Of a stretch of DNA of 5,515 bases, positions 1 through 5,515 are shown piece after piece (within the stretch, counting starts at the first letter, position 1; each line of letters begins with the position of its first letter). Source of the stretch: Clostridiaceae bacterium (GTDB lineage: Bacteria > Bacillota > Clostridia > DSM-8532). Both the position numbers and the translations under genes were made by a program. The stretch covers positions 1 through 5,515 of the forward strand of contig JANYKF010000294.1 in the NCBI GenBank assembly GCA_025361665.1, given 5' to 3'. Under the pieces are notes generated by a model. The model saw only the letters and a list, made by a program, of their open reading frames with translations, made no database searches and was not told the origin of the DNA.

Positions 1-782
1 CGCCGGGCGGCGGCTTCCCGCTCTACGGCAACGCCCTTGCCGAGGGGAAACTGCTCGTCTGGCGGTGCGTCCGGCATGTCGGCATGACACACATCCACGA
101 CGATGCCCAAATCCGGCGCCACAGAAAAGGCGGCGATGGCCGCGCCGCACAAGCCCACTTCTTCCTGAACGGTAGCCGCCACGATGACATGATCCGCATG
201 CCTCAGACCGGATAGCACCTGCAGCAATTCCAGCAGGGTCGCCACGCCGGCCCGGTTGTCCATGCTTTTGCAGGCCATCCGGTTGTTCTTCAGTTCTATG
301 ACAGGGAAACGGAAACCCACCACATCTCCAACGCGAACGCGGGCTTTCGTCTGTTCACCGGAAAATCCGATGTCGATGCGGAGATCTTCCATCTTCAGGC
401 TCAGTTCCATTTCCTCCTGGGAAAGCAGATGGGGCGGCTTGGCTCCGATCACGCCATATAGCGCTTCCCGTCCAAACACCGTAACTTCCTGAGCGGGCAG
501 GGACTTCGGGTCGATGCCGCCCATGGAGGCAAAGCGGAGAAATCCGCTTTCCTCGACACCGGTCACGACAAGGCCAATCTCGTCATAATGGGCGGTCACC
601 AGGATCGTGCGCGGGGTTTCCCCCTCGCCGCGACAGGTTCCGAACACATTGCCGGACCGGTCTGTGCGTACTTCGTCGCACAGCGGCGCAAACAAAGCGG
701 CAATCTGAGATGCGGCACCATGCTCACGACCCGTGACGGCCGTGATTCCGCACAGGATTTTCAGGTATTCACCACATTCCAT
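1..782 (-). CDS. M42 family metallo-aminopeptidase (glutamyl aminopeptidase/endoglucanase-like), 3' part beyond the window
   Basis: Encodes the first 260 residues of a cytoplasmic M42 peptidase, a family of di-metal aminopeptidases that form large tetrahedral assemblies and trim N-terminal residues from short peptides. The metal-site motifs are visible in order: AHYDEIG (His65, Asp67), KSMDNR (bridging Asp175), QEEVG (catalytic base Glu207 and ligand Glu208) and DVCHAD (ligand Asp230). Their spacing fits the family. The last ligand His, expected about 80 residues further on, lies off the left edge, since members are usually 340-360 residues long. Residues about 71-165 match the position of the inserted dimerisation domain. 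The start ATG at 782 is preceded by AAGGAG with a four-base spacer. The gene lies 113 bases after ileS with no obvious promoter, so it is probably co-transcribed. Exact substrate preference (Glu/Asp, Leu or Lys) cannot be read from this part. The family call is firm from the motifs; function beyond aminopeptidase is inference. Confidence 0.9.
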   Translation of the reverse strand, partial: MECGEYLKILCGITAVTGREHGAASQIAALFAPLCDEVRTDRSGNVFGTCRGEGETPRTILVTAHYDEIGLVVTGVEESGFLRFASMGGIDPKSLPAQEVTVFGREALYGVIGAKPPHLLSQEEMELSLKMEDLRIDIGFSGEQTKARVRVGDVVGFRFPVIELKNNRMACKSMDNRAGVATLLELLQVLSGLRHADHVIVAATVQEEVGLCGAAIAAFSVAPDLGIVVDVCHADMPDAPPDEQFPLGKGVAVEREAAAR

Positions 783-786
783 ATAT

Positions 787-792
787 CTCCTT
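787..792 (-). promoter_or_regulatory. Ribosome binding site of the M42 peptidase gene
   Basis: On the minus strand AAGGAG is followed by ATAT and then the ATG at 782. The spacer is short (four bases), but no other in-frame start nearby has a comparable Shine-Dalgarno, so this fixes the start. Confidence 0.75.
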
Positions 793-809
793 CATCACTC
801 CTGCCAGTT

Positions 810-905
810 CGCCACACCTCTATCGCATCATTGCGTCCCAATCACAACGCCACACCCCTATCGCATCATTGCGTCCCAATCACAACGCCGCACCCCTATC
901 GCATC
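810..905. repeat. 38-bp tandem direct repeat, about 2.5 copies, overlapping the ileS stop codon
   Basis: Copies begin at 810, 848 and 886. The first two are 38 bases long and differ at one base (T/C at the ninth or tenth position). The third matches for about 20 bases, with one change, before diverging at the ileS coding end. On the minus strand each copy holds GATGCGATAG, which in the copy nearest ileS is the end of the gene including its TAG stop (896-898). The array therefore looks like a tandem duplication of the ileS 3' end plus its downstream spacer. Each unit can form only short hairpins (for example CGCA-ATGA-TGCG), which are too weak for an intrinsic terminator, and no T-tract is present. 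Role unknown; replication slippage is the simplest origin. Confidence 0.92.
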
Positions 906-3691
906 GCATCGGCACAACGGGTGCAAACAGTCTGGTGAACCGCATCCAACCCGACGGAATCGGAATAGGTCCAGCAGCGCTCGCATTTTTTCCCGTCAGC
1001 AGGCGCAATGGAGACGGTAACGCCACACCCGGCAGGTTCATTGGAAACGGAAATCGTGTCTTCTCCAGGCAGCACGTCCACTTGTGAGCAAATAAAGACG
1101 GTGGGCAGCTGGTGGATGTTTTCCAGCAGGAAATCAAATGTTTCCCCTGATGCGGAGAGGATCACCTTAGCCTGAAGGGATTGGCCGATTTCCTTGCGAT
1201 TGCGGGCTTCCTCCAAGGCTTTCAGAACCGGGACGCGAACCTCCAGCATCCTGTCCCAACGGATGGCCAGGGATTCGTCTGACCATTGCGGATGCGGTTC
1301 CGGCCAGGTGTTGAGCTGGATGCTTTCCGCATTGTCACCTGGCGCATGAGGCAGGTACTGCCAGATTTCCTCGCAGGTGAAGGGCAGCACGGGTGCAAGA
1401 AGCCGAACCAGCGTGTCAAGTATGGCATGCATGACCGTCTGCCCCGAGCGCCGTTCGAAGGAATCCGCCTTGGACGCGTACATGCGGTCTTTCGTCACGT
1501 CGAGGTAGAAACTGCTCATGTCCACCACGCAGAATTGATGGATGGCATGCGTCATGGTGTGGAAATCATAATCCCCATAGGCATTCACCACAGTGGCCAC
1601 CATGTCGTTCAGGTGCATCAGGGCCCACCGATCCACCTCCAGCAATTCCGCATGAGGCACCGCATCGGCGGCCGGATTGAAGTCGGAGATAATGCCAAGC
1701 AGGAACCGGGCGGTGTTGCGGATTTTCCGGTAGCTTTCCGCAGTCTGCTTGAGGATGTCGTTGGAAACGCGGATATCCGTCTTGTAATCGGAAAAGGCCA
1801 CCCACAGGCGCAGGATGTCGGCGCCATATTGTTTACAGACATCCAGCGGATCGATGCCGTTGCCGAGGGATTTTGACATCTTCCGGCCCTGGCCGTCCAC
1901 GACATAGCCATGGGTCAGCACTTCCCTGTAAGGAGCCCGGCTCCTCGTCGCGACGGATGTGAGCAGGGACGACTGGAACCAGCCGCGATGCTGATCGCTG
2001 CCCTCCAGATACATGTCCGCCGGAGAACCCAATTCAGGGCGCGTTTCCAGGACAGCGGCATGGGAGGAGCCGGAATCGAACCAGACGTCCATGATATCCG
2101 TTTCCTTGCGGAATTCCGTACCCCCGCACAGGCAGGCATACCCGGCAGGGAGGATCTCCGAGGCTTCCTTCGCGAACCAGGAAGTTGAGCCTTCCCGCGC
2201 GAACATTTCCTGCACGGCCGCAATCGTGACGTCATCGATGATTTCCCTGCCGCAAGCCTTGCAGTAGAAGATGGGAATCGGCACGCCCCAGGTGCGCTGG
2301 CGCGAGATGCACCAGTCATGGCGCTCCCCGACCATTTTCGTGATGCGCTCCTCGCCCCAGGCGGGAATCCATCGGACAGTCTTGACGGCTTCAAGGGCTT
2401 CCGCCCGGAAACTGTCGATGGAGATGAACCATTGCTCCGTGGCGCGGAAGATGATGGGCTCCTTGCACCGCCAGCAGTGCGGATACTGGTGCTTCAGCCC
2501 TTCATCCGCGAACAGCAGGCCCAGCGTCCTCAGTTCCTCGAGAATGGCGCCATTGGCCTTTTTGTAATACAGTCCGGCGAACTTGCCCGCATCCTTCGTC
2601 AGTACGCCATGATCATCCACGGGAACCAGCACATCGATTTCCGGGTACTTCCTGCAGACCTCGAAGTCTTCAACCCCATGGCCGGGAGCCGTATGCACGC
2701 AGCCCGTGCCGGCATCGAGGGTGACATGGTCGCCGACGATGACCAGGGAATCACGGTCCAGGAATGGATGGCGGCAGACAACGCCTTCCAGTTTGGCGCC
2801 CTGAATCTCCCCAAGCACGGTCCAGTCCGTCCGGCCTCCCGCCATCATGACGGTCCTGGCCAGTTCTTTCGCCACGATGACCTTCTCGAATCCGGTATCA
2901 ATCACTGCGTAAGTGAATTCCGGATTCACGGAAATCGCCATGTTGCCGGGCAGCGTCCAGGTAGTGGTGGTCCAGATCATGATGAACAGGTTCTCAAGAC
3001 TGCCGGCAATGGCTGCAAGCTTCCCGCCGTCCGATTTGATCGGGAATTTCACATAGATGGACTGGCTGTGCTTCTCCATGTATTCGATTTCGGCTTCCGC
3101 CAAAGCGGTTTCACAACTCGGGCACCAATACACGGGACGGAGCCCCTTGTAGATGCATCCGCGTTTGGCCATCTCCCCGAACACCCCGATCTGCCTGGCC
3201 TCGAAAGCAGGCTGCAGGGTGATGTACGGATTGTCCCAGTCTCCCATGACGCCGAGGCGCTTGAATGCCTCCCGCTGCACATCAAGGTATTTCAGCGCGA
3301 TTTCCCCGCATGCCTGTCTGAACACAACCGGCCCCACCTCGTGGCGTTTCAGGCCGCGTTCCTTGATGGCTTTCTGCTCCGTGGGCAAACCGTGGGTATC
3401 CCAACCGGGTACATAAGGGGCGAAATGCCCGTTCATGTCATAATAACGGACGATGATGTCCTTGAGCACCTTGTTCAGCGCCGTTCCCAGGTGAATGCCC
3501 CCGTTGGCATAGGGAGGCCCGTCGTGCAGGACGAAACGCTTCCCGCTATGGCGGTTGCGTTCCAGCCTTTTCTGGTAGATTCCGGCCTTCTGCCATTGTT
3601 CAAGCATGGCAGGCTCCTTTTCAGGGAGCCCTCCGCGCATTGGAAATTCAGTGACCGGCAGTTTCAGGGTTTTGCTGTAATCCATTGCCAT
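896..3691 (-). CDS. ileS: Isoleucyl-tRNA synthetase (IleRS)
   Basis: Charges tRNA-Ile with isoleucine in the cytoplasm and edits mischarged valine. The 931 residues fit the usual bacterial size of about 915-940. Seen in order: the class I ATP-binding signature as PPYANG followed by HLGT (residues 67-70), GWDTHGLP (96-103), CP1 zinc-type Cys pair C190/C193, the editing-domain Thr-rich loop TTTTWTLPGN (241-250), the editing block GTGCVHTAPGHG with Asp342, further Cys pairs (C406/C409, C477/C480), the KMSKS loop (604-608), the anticodon-binding helical domain, and a C-terminal zinc module C903-x2-C906...C923-x2-C926. The fourth His of HIGH is Thr here; from memory this is common in clostridial IleRS. 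The frame stays open 92 codons further upstream, but that stretch is the T-box leader. ATG at 3691 is preferred because GGAGG lies eight bases before it and because the protein then begins as relatives do. A second in-frame ATG at 3685 is the only close alternative. Confidence 0.98.
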   Translation of the reverse strand: MAMDYSKTLKLPVTEFPMRGGLPEKEPAMLEQWQKAGIYQKRLERNRHSGKRFVLHDGPPYANGGIHLGTALNKVLKDIIVRYYDMNGHFAPYVPGWDTHGLPTEQKAIKERGLKRHEVGPVVFRQACGEIALKYLDVQREAFKRLGVMGDWDNPYITLQPAFEARQIGVFGEMAKRGCIYKGLRPVYWCPSCETALAEAEIEYMEKHSQSIYVKFPIKSDGGKLAAIAGSLENLFIMIWTTTTWTLPGNMAISVNPEFTYAVIDTGFEKVIVAKELARTVMMAGGRTDWTVLGEIQGAKLEGVVCRHPFLDRDSLVIVGDHVTLDAGTGCVHTAPGHGVEDFEVCRKYPEIDVLVPVDDHGVLTKDAGKFAGLYYKKANGAILEELRTLGLLFADEGLKHQYPHCWRCKEPIIFRATEQWFISIDSFRAEALEAVKTVRWIPAWGEERITKMVGERHDWCISRQRTWGVPIPIFYCKACGREIIDDVTIAAVQEMFAREGSTSWFAKEASEILPAGYACLCGGTEFRKETDIMDVWFDSGSSHAAVLETRPELGSPADMYLEGSDQHRGWFQSSLLTSVATRSRAPYREVLTHGYVVDGQGRKMSKSLGNGIDPLDVCKQYGADILRLWVAFSDYKTDIRVSNDILKQTAESYRKIRNTARFLLGIISDFNPAADAVPHAELLEVDRWALMHLNDMVATVVNAYGDYDFHTMTHAIHQFCVVDMSSFYLDVTKDRMYASKADSFERRSGQTVMHAILDTLVRLLAPVLPFTCEEIWQYLPHAPGDNAESIQLNTWPEPHPQWSDESLAIRWDRMLEVRVPVLKALEEARNRKEIGQSLQAKVILSASGETFDFLLENIHQLPTVFICSQVDVLPGEDTISVSNEPAGCGVTVSIAPADGKKCERCWTYSDSVGLDAVHQTVCTRCADAMR

Positions 3692-3699
3692 GACGTCTT

Positions 3700-3704
3700 C
3701 CTCC
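3700..3704 (-). promoter_or_regulatory. Ribosome binding site of ileS
   Basis: GGAGG on the minus strand, eight bases before ATG 3691. It lies just after the leader terminator, as expected for a T-box acting on transcription, and it decides the start against longer in-frame options that would run through the leader. Confidence 0.85.
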
Positions 3705-3713
3705 CGAAAGCAT

Positions 3714-3745
3714 AACAAAGCCTCCCGTCCGTTGGGACGAGAGGC
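3714..3745 (-). terminator. Conditional intrinsic terminator of the ileS T-box
   Basis: An 11-bp stem (GCCTCTCGTCC with GGACGGGAGGC, one G-T wobble) around loop CAAC is followed by TTTGTT. The stem takes up the bases needed for the antiterminator, so it should form when tRNA-Ile is charged and stop transcription before ileS. Confidence 0.92.
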
Positions 3746-3764
3746 TGTTCTCGTGGTACCACCC
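3734..3764 (-). promoter_or_regulatory. T-box antiterminator element
   Basis: Textbook form. GGG (3764-3762) pairs with CCC (3736-3734), the seven-base bulge TGGTACC (3761-3755) receives the tRNA acceptor end, and ACGAGA (3754-3749) pairs with TCTCGT (3742-3737) around loop ACAGCC. Its 3' half overlaps the terminator stem, so the two folds exclude each other. Confidence 0.93.
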
Positions 3765-3979
3765 AAAATTGAAACGGGAGCCTGCTCCTGTTCCGTCTTT
3801 GCCGGGGATAACGGCCCGTGCCGGTCTGCCTTACTGGCCCTGCTTCCCGGACCATTCCCGACACAACTCGTTCCTTTGATTCCAAAAACAACACCTGTGC
3901 TTGGCATCATTGTTTGAAAGGAACAGGCGATTCCTGAATGGCCGTTTGGAACAGCGTGTTTGGGCAACTGCTTGCGGAG

Positions 3980-4026
3980 GATATCCCACCGGCTTCCCGC
4001 GGGCTTTCACCAAGCGCCCGCTCTCT
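3980..4026 (-). promoter_or_regulatory. T-box Stem I upper part with candidate ATC (Ile) specifier
   Basis: Runs from AGAGAG through the GGTGAAA-capped stem to ATC at 3982-3980. ATC is an isoleucine codon matching the GAU anticodon, sits downstream of the upper stem where a specifier is expected, and agrees with the gene controlled. The flanking bases are not a perfect match to the common GAA-codon-A arrangement, so the exact triplet is less certain than the T-box itself. Confidence 0.65.
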
Positions 4027-4108
4027 GAAGGGATTTCACGGCCAGACGTGTTCCGGTCTGCGCATTTGCAGGAAATACCAGAGGCATTTCCCTTGTTTCG
4101 TATACCCC

Positions 4109-4138
4109 ATTATACATGCGTCATTTTCGCGCTGTCAA
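4109..4138 (-). promoter_or_regulatory. Sigma-A-type promoter of the ileS leader
   Basis: Perfect TTGACA (4138-4133) and TATAAT (4114-4109) separated by 18 bases on the minus strand. Transcription should begin near 4102, placing the full T-box within the transcript. It lies 63 bases after the telA stop, so ileS is its own transcription unit. Confidence 0.9.
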
Positions 4139-4145
4139 GTTGTGG

Positions 4146-4169
4146 AAAACAGCCGTGTGGGAAACCCAC
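4146..4169 (-). terminator. Possible weak terminator after the TelA-family gene
   Basis: GTGGG-TTT-CCCAC (4169-4157) forms a five-base-pair hairpin and TTTT follows at 4149-4146, seven bases beyond the stem. The stem is short and the T-run is not adjacent, so termination here is uncertain. It is the only candidate between telA and the ileS promoter. Confidence 0.3.
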
Positions 4170-4201
4170 TGCACGCAAAGCCTGTTTCTGCGGAAGCGAA
4201 A

Positions 4202-5368
4202 CTACTTCGTCATTTCCATGAGACGTGTCTTGAGATCGTTTTCCATGACCTTGAGCTCGGACTCCACCATGGTGCGTTTTGTCCGCCCCTCGGATTGAAT
4301 CTTGATGGTTTCCTCTAAAGTGGAGACCAGGTCGGCATTCACCTTCTTCAAGGTTTCCAGTTCCACCAGCCCGCGCTCATTCTCCCGGGCCACCTGGATG
4401 GAACCGGTCTTGAGCATCTCCGAATTGCGCGTAAGGAGATCGTTTGTGGCATCAGTGACGCTCCGCTGCAGTTTCAGCGCATCCTGCTGGCGGAGCAGGG
4501 TGATGGAGATGACGATCTGGTTCTTCCAAAGCGGGATGGTATTGAGGATGGAACTCTGGATTTTCTCCACCAGCATCTGGTCATTGCTCTGGATCAGGCG
4601 GATCTGCGGTGCGGTCTGGATGGAAATCATCCGGGTGAGTTTCAGGTCGTGGACCTTTTTCTCGAATCGGTTGATGAGATCCATGGCATCCTTCACCTTC
4701 TGCGCGTCCATGGCGTCTCCCGTCCGAGTCGCCTCTTCGCGGAGGGCAGGAAGGACCTTGCTGTTCAATTCCTGCAGTTTCAAGGTGCCGGCCATGATGA
4801 AAAGATCCAGTTGTTTCAAATGCTCCAGGTTCTTCACATACATGATGTCCAGCATGGTGATGTCGCGGATCAGCTGAACCTTGTTCTTTTCCAGCGAATC
4901 GATGATCTTCTCGATGGAGACGCTCATTTTGTCGTACCGGTTCACGAATTTGCGTGCTTCGGCCTTGAAGCCTCCAAACATCTTCGAAAGGTTGAAACCC
5001 TTGGCATTCGGATCCAGGCCCCCGGCATCCAGTTCCTGCACACGACCGAGCAGGTCCGTGAGGGCCTCCCCCACTTGTCCGCTGTCCTTGTTCCGGATCT
5101 GGTCGAGAATGGCATCTGAGAATCTTGATAATTCCGTCTGCGCCGCTGTGCCGAAGGCAATGACGGACTGCGAGTCCGTCACATTGATTTGGGCGGCAAG
5201 ATCCATGACTTTCTTCTGCTCGTCCGGCGTCATTTCGTTCCACTTGTTCACATCGTAATTGGATGTCGCCTGGACCGTCGCGGCGGCAGCCTGGCTTGCG
5301 GCAGCCTGTGGCGATGCGGGCGCTGCCTGTGTGTTCGTGTTCGGATCCGGCTGCGTCTGATAGTTCAT
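4202..5368 (-). CDS. telA: TelA-family toxic anion (tellurite) resistance protein
   Basis: A 388-residue soluble, mostly helical protein of the TelA/YceH family, linked in other bacteria to resistance to tellurite and to cell-envelope stress or toxins; its biochemical action is not established. An N-terminal stretch (about residues 5-35) is low-complexity, rich in Ala, Gln, Pro and Thr, and probably disordered. The family core follows: INVTDSQSVIAFG (61-73), a helical middle region, then the hallmark RFEKKVHDLKLTRMISIQ (234-251), TAPQIRLIQSND (252-263) and NTIPLWKNQI (276-285), and a charged coiled-coil-like C-terminus (about 325-388). No signal peptide or membrane span is seen. The length is typical of the family. 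The frame stays open 35 codons upstream into the group II intron, but that extension translates domain V and VI RNA, so ATG 5368 is chosen. Only eight bases separate this ATG from the intron end and no Shine-Dalgarno lies there; one would have to come from the spliced 5' exon. No ter genes or other partners are visible. Confidence 0.93.
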   Translation of the reverse strand: MNYQTQPDPNTNTQAAPASPQAAASQAAAATVQATSNYDVNKWNEMTPDEQKKVMDLAAQINVTDSQSVIAFGTAAQTELSRFSDAILDQIRNKDSGQVGEALTDLLGRVQELDAGGLDPNAKGFNLSKMFGGFKAEARKFVNRYDKMSVSIEKIIDSLEKNKVQLIRDITMLDIMYVKNLEHLKQLDLFIMAGTLKLQELNSKVLPALREEATRTGDAMDAQKVKDAMDLINRFEKKVHDLKLTRMISIQTAPQIRLIQSNDQMLVEKIQSSILNTIPLWKNQIVISITLLRQQDALKLQRSVTDATNDLLTRNSEMLKTGSIQVARENERGLVELETLKKVNADLVSTLEETIKIQSEGRTKRTMVESELKVMENDLKTRLMEMTK

Positions 5369-5376
5369 ATGTTGCC

Positions 5377-5446
5377 GTCGAGTAGACAACTCGACACTCC
5401 TTTCAAACTTATATTCTGAGTGAAGGGAATGTCTGTTGCCCCTCAC
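5377..5446 (-). ncRNA. Group II intron domain VI with branch-point adenosine
   Basis: A long hairpin supported by pairing. GAG (5444-5442) pairs with CTC (5382-5380), then A5383 bulges, then GGGCAAC (5441-5435) pairs with GTTGTCT (5390-5384). After a small internal loop, ACATTCC (5432-5426) pairs with GGAGTGT (5400-5394). The bulged A is seven bases from the predicted intron end, where the branch point of group II introns belongs. This fold fixes the 3' boundary at 5377. Confidence 0.85.
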
Positions 5447-5447
5447 A

Positions 5448-5480
<33 letters not shown>

Positions 5481-5515
5481 TTCTAACTCACATGTACTTT
5501 CGTACTTTTGCTTCA

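Larger units (their letters stand above)
3714..4102 (-). ncRNA. T-box riboswitch leader of ileS (tRNA-Ile sensing, transcription antitermination)
   Basis: About 390 bases of untranslated leader between the promoter and the ileS ribosome binding site. It carries the marks of a class I T-box in order: AGAGAG (4026-4021); a GCGGGC/GCCCGC stem (4021-4016 with 4004-3999) capped by a loop containing GGTGAAA, which fits the GGUGNRA distal-loop consensus; a candidate ATC Ile specifier (3982-3980); CCGTTATC (3814-3807), typical of Firmicute leaders; and GGGTGGTACCACG (3764-3752) followed by an intrinsic terminator. An extra hairpin (3794-3771: GGAAC/GTTTC, one mismatch, GGAG/CTCC, loop CAGG) sits between CCGTTATC and the antiterminator. 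In the known mechanism, uncharged tRNA pairs with the specifier by its anticodon and with the TGGT of the bulge by its ACCA end, stabilising the antiterminator. The T after TGG suits a tRNA with discriminator A, as in tRNA-Ile. The exact 5' end is estimated from the promoter. Confidence 0.94.

Noticed and set aside
783..895. Promoter-like TTGTGA-17-GATAGG pairs repeated in the ileS-peptidase gap
   Set aside because: The -35 matches at four of six positions and the -10 at only three of six; the repetition comes from the tandem repeat itself.
588..1087. Small plus-strand open frames covering the tandem repeat
   Set aside because: They overlap the peptidase and ileS genes on the other strand, have no ribosome binding sites, and get their repetitive peptides from the 38-bp DNA repeat.
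3483..3492. HIGH motif of IleRS reads HLGT instead of ending in His
   Set aside because: At first it looked like a lost catalytic residue, but I recall the same HLGTALNK form in many clostridial IleRS proteins, so it is more likely a lineage trait than a defect. An alignment of clostridial IleRS sequences would settle it.
2318..3715. 465-codon open frame on the plus strand opposite ileS
   Set aside because: It is antisense to a clear IleRS coding region, its product resembles no family I know, and it follows from GC-rich codon use on the other strand.
5377..5395. Perfect 7-bp inverted repeat (GTCGAGT/ACTCGAC) just before telA, as an operator or attenuator
   Set aside because: The longer pairing of GTTGTCT and CTC with the start of domain VI explains the bases better and places the branch A correctly. 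The small hairpin could still form as an alternative fold.
5418..5446. Shorter domain VI (GTGAGGGG with CCCTTCAC) ending near 5418
   Set aside because: It can pair, but the sequence after it (CTCAGA) lacks a normal intron 3' end, whereas the longer fold ends in CTACTCGAC with the A bulge at the right distance.

Overview
All genes in this window lie on the minus strand, so transcription runs from right to left. The visible parts are a group II intron tail, a TelA-family gene, an ileS gene with its own promoter and T-box leader, and the first 260 codons of an M42 aminopeptidase gene that runs off the left edge. A transcription-type T-box leader, clostridial-style IleRS wording (a shortened HLGT HIGH motif and a TTTTWTLPGN editing loop) and a Firmicute-type TelA protein suggest a moderately GC-rich member of the Clostridia or a related Firmicute. 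This placement is inference from sequence style; no 16S gene or other definitive marker is present.

Layout, in direction of transcription. Bases 5515-5377 are the 3' end of a group II intron: the tail of domain IV, the catalytic domain V, and a long domain VI with a bulged A seven bases from the predicted 3' splice site. The intron ends only eight bases before the ATG of a 388-residue TelA-family (toxic anion/tellurite resistance) gene at 5368-4202. A 63-base gap follows, with a weak candidate terminator. A near-ideal sigma-A promoter (TTGACA, 18 bases, TATAAT) then drives a leader of about 400 bases. This leader is a class I T-box: AGAGAG and GGTGAAA Stem I elements, a candidate ATC (Ile) specifier, a conserved CCGTTATC block, a TGGTACC antiterminator bulge, and a competing intrinsic terminator. 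It controls ileS (3691-896, 931 residues). Downstream, 113 bases separate ileS from the aminopeptidase gene. That gap is largely a 38-bp tandem repeat whose ileS-proximal copy contains the ileS stop codon.

Functionally, uncharged tRNA-Ile should bind the leader and allow read-through into ileS, and probably into the aminopeptidase gene too, since I see no clear promoter or terminator between them. An amino-acid-releasing peptidase under the same starvation signal would make sense, but that link is inferred. The least ordinary features are the intron boundary tight against the telA start codon and the tandem repeat that has duplicated the end of ileS. I saw no evidence for a wholly new system.
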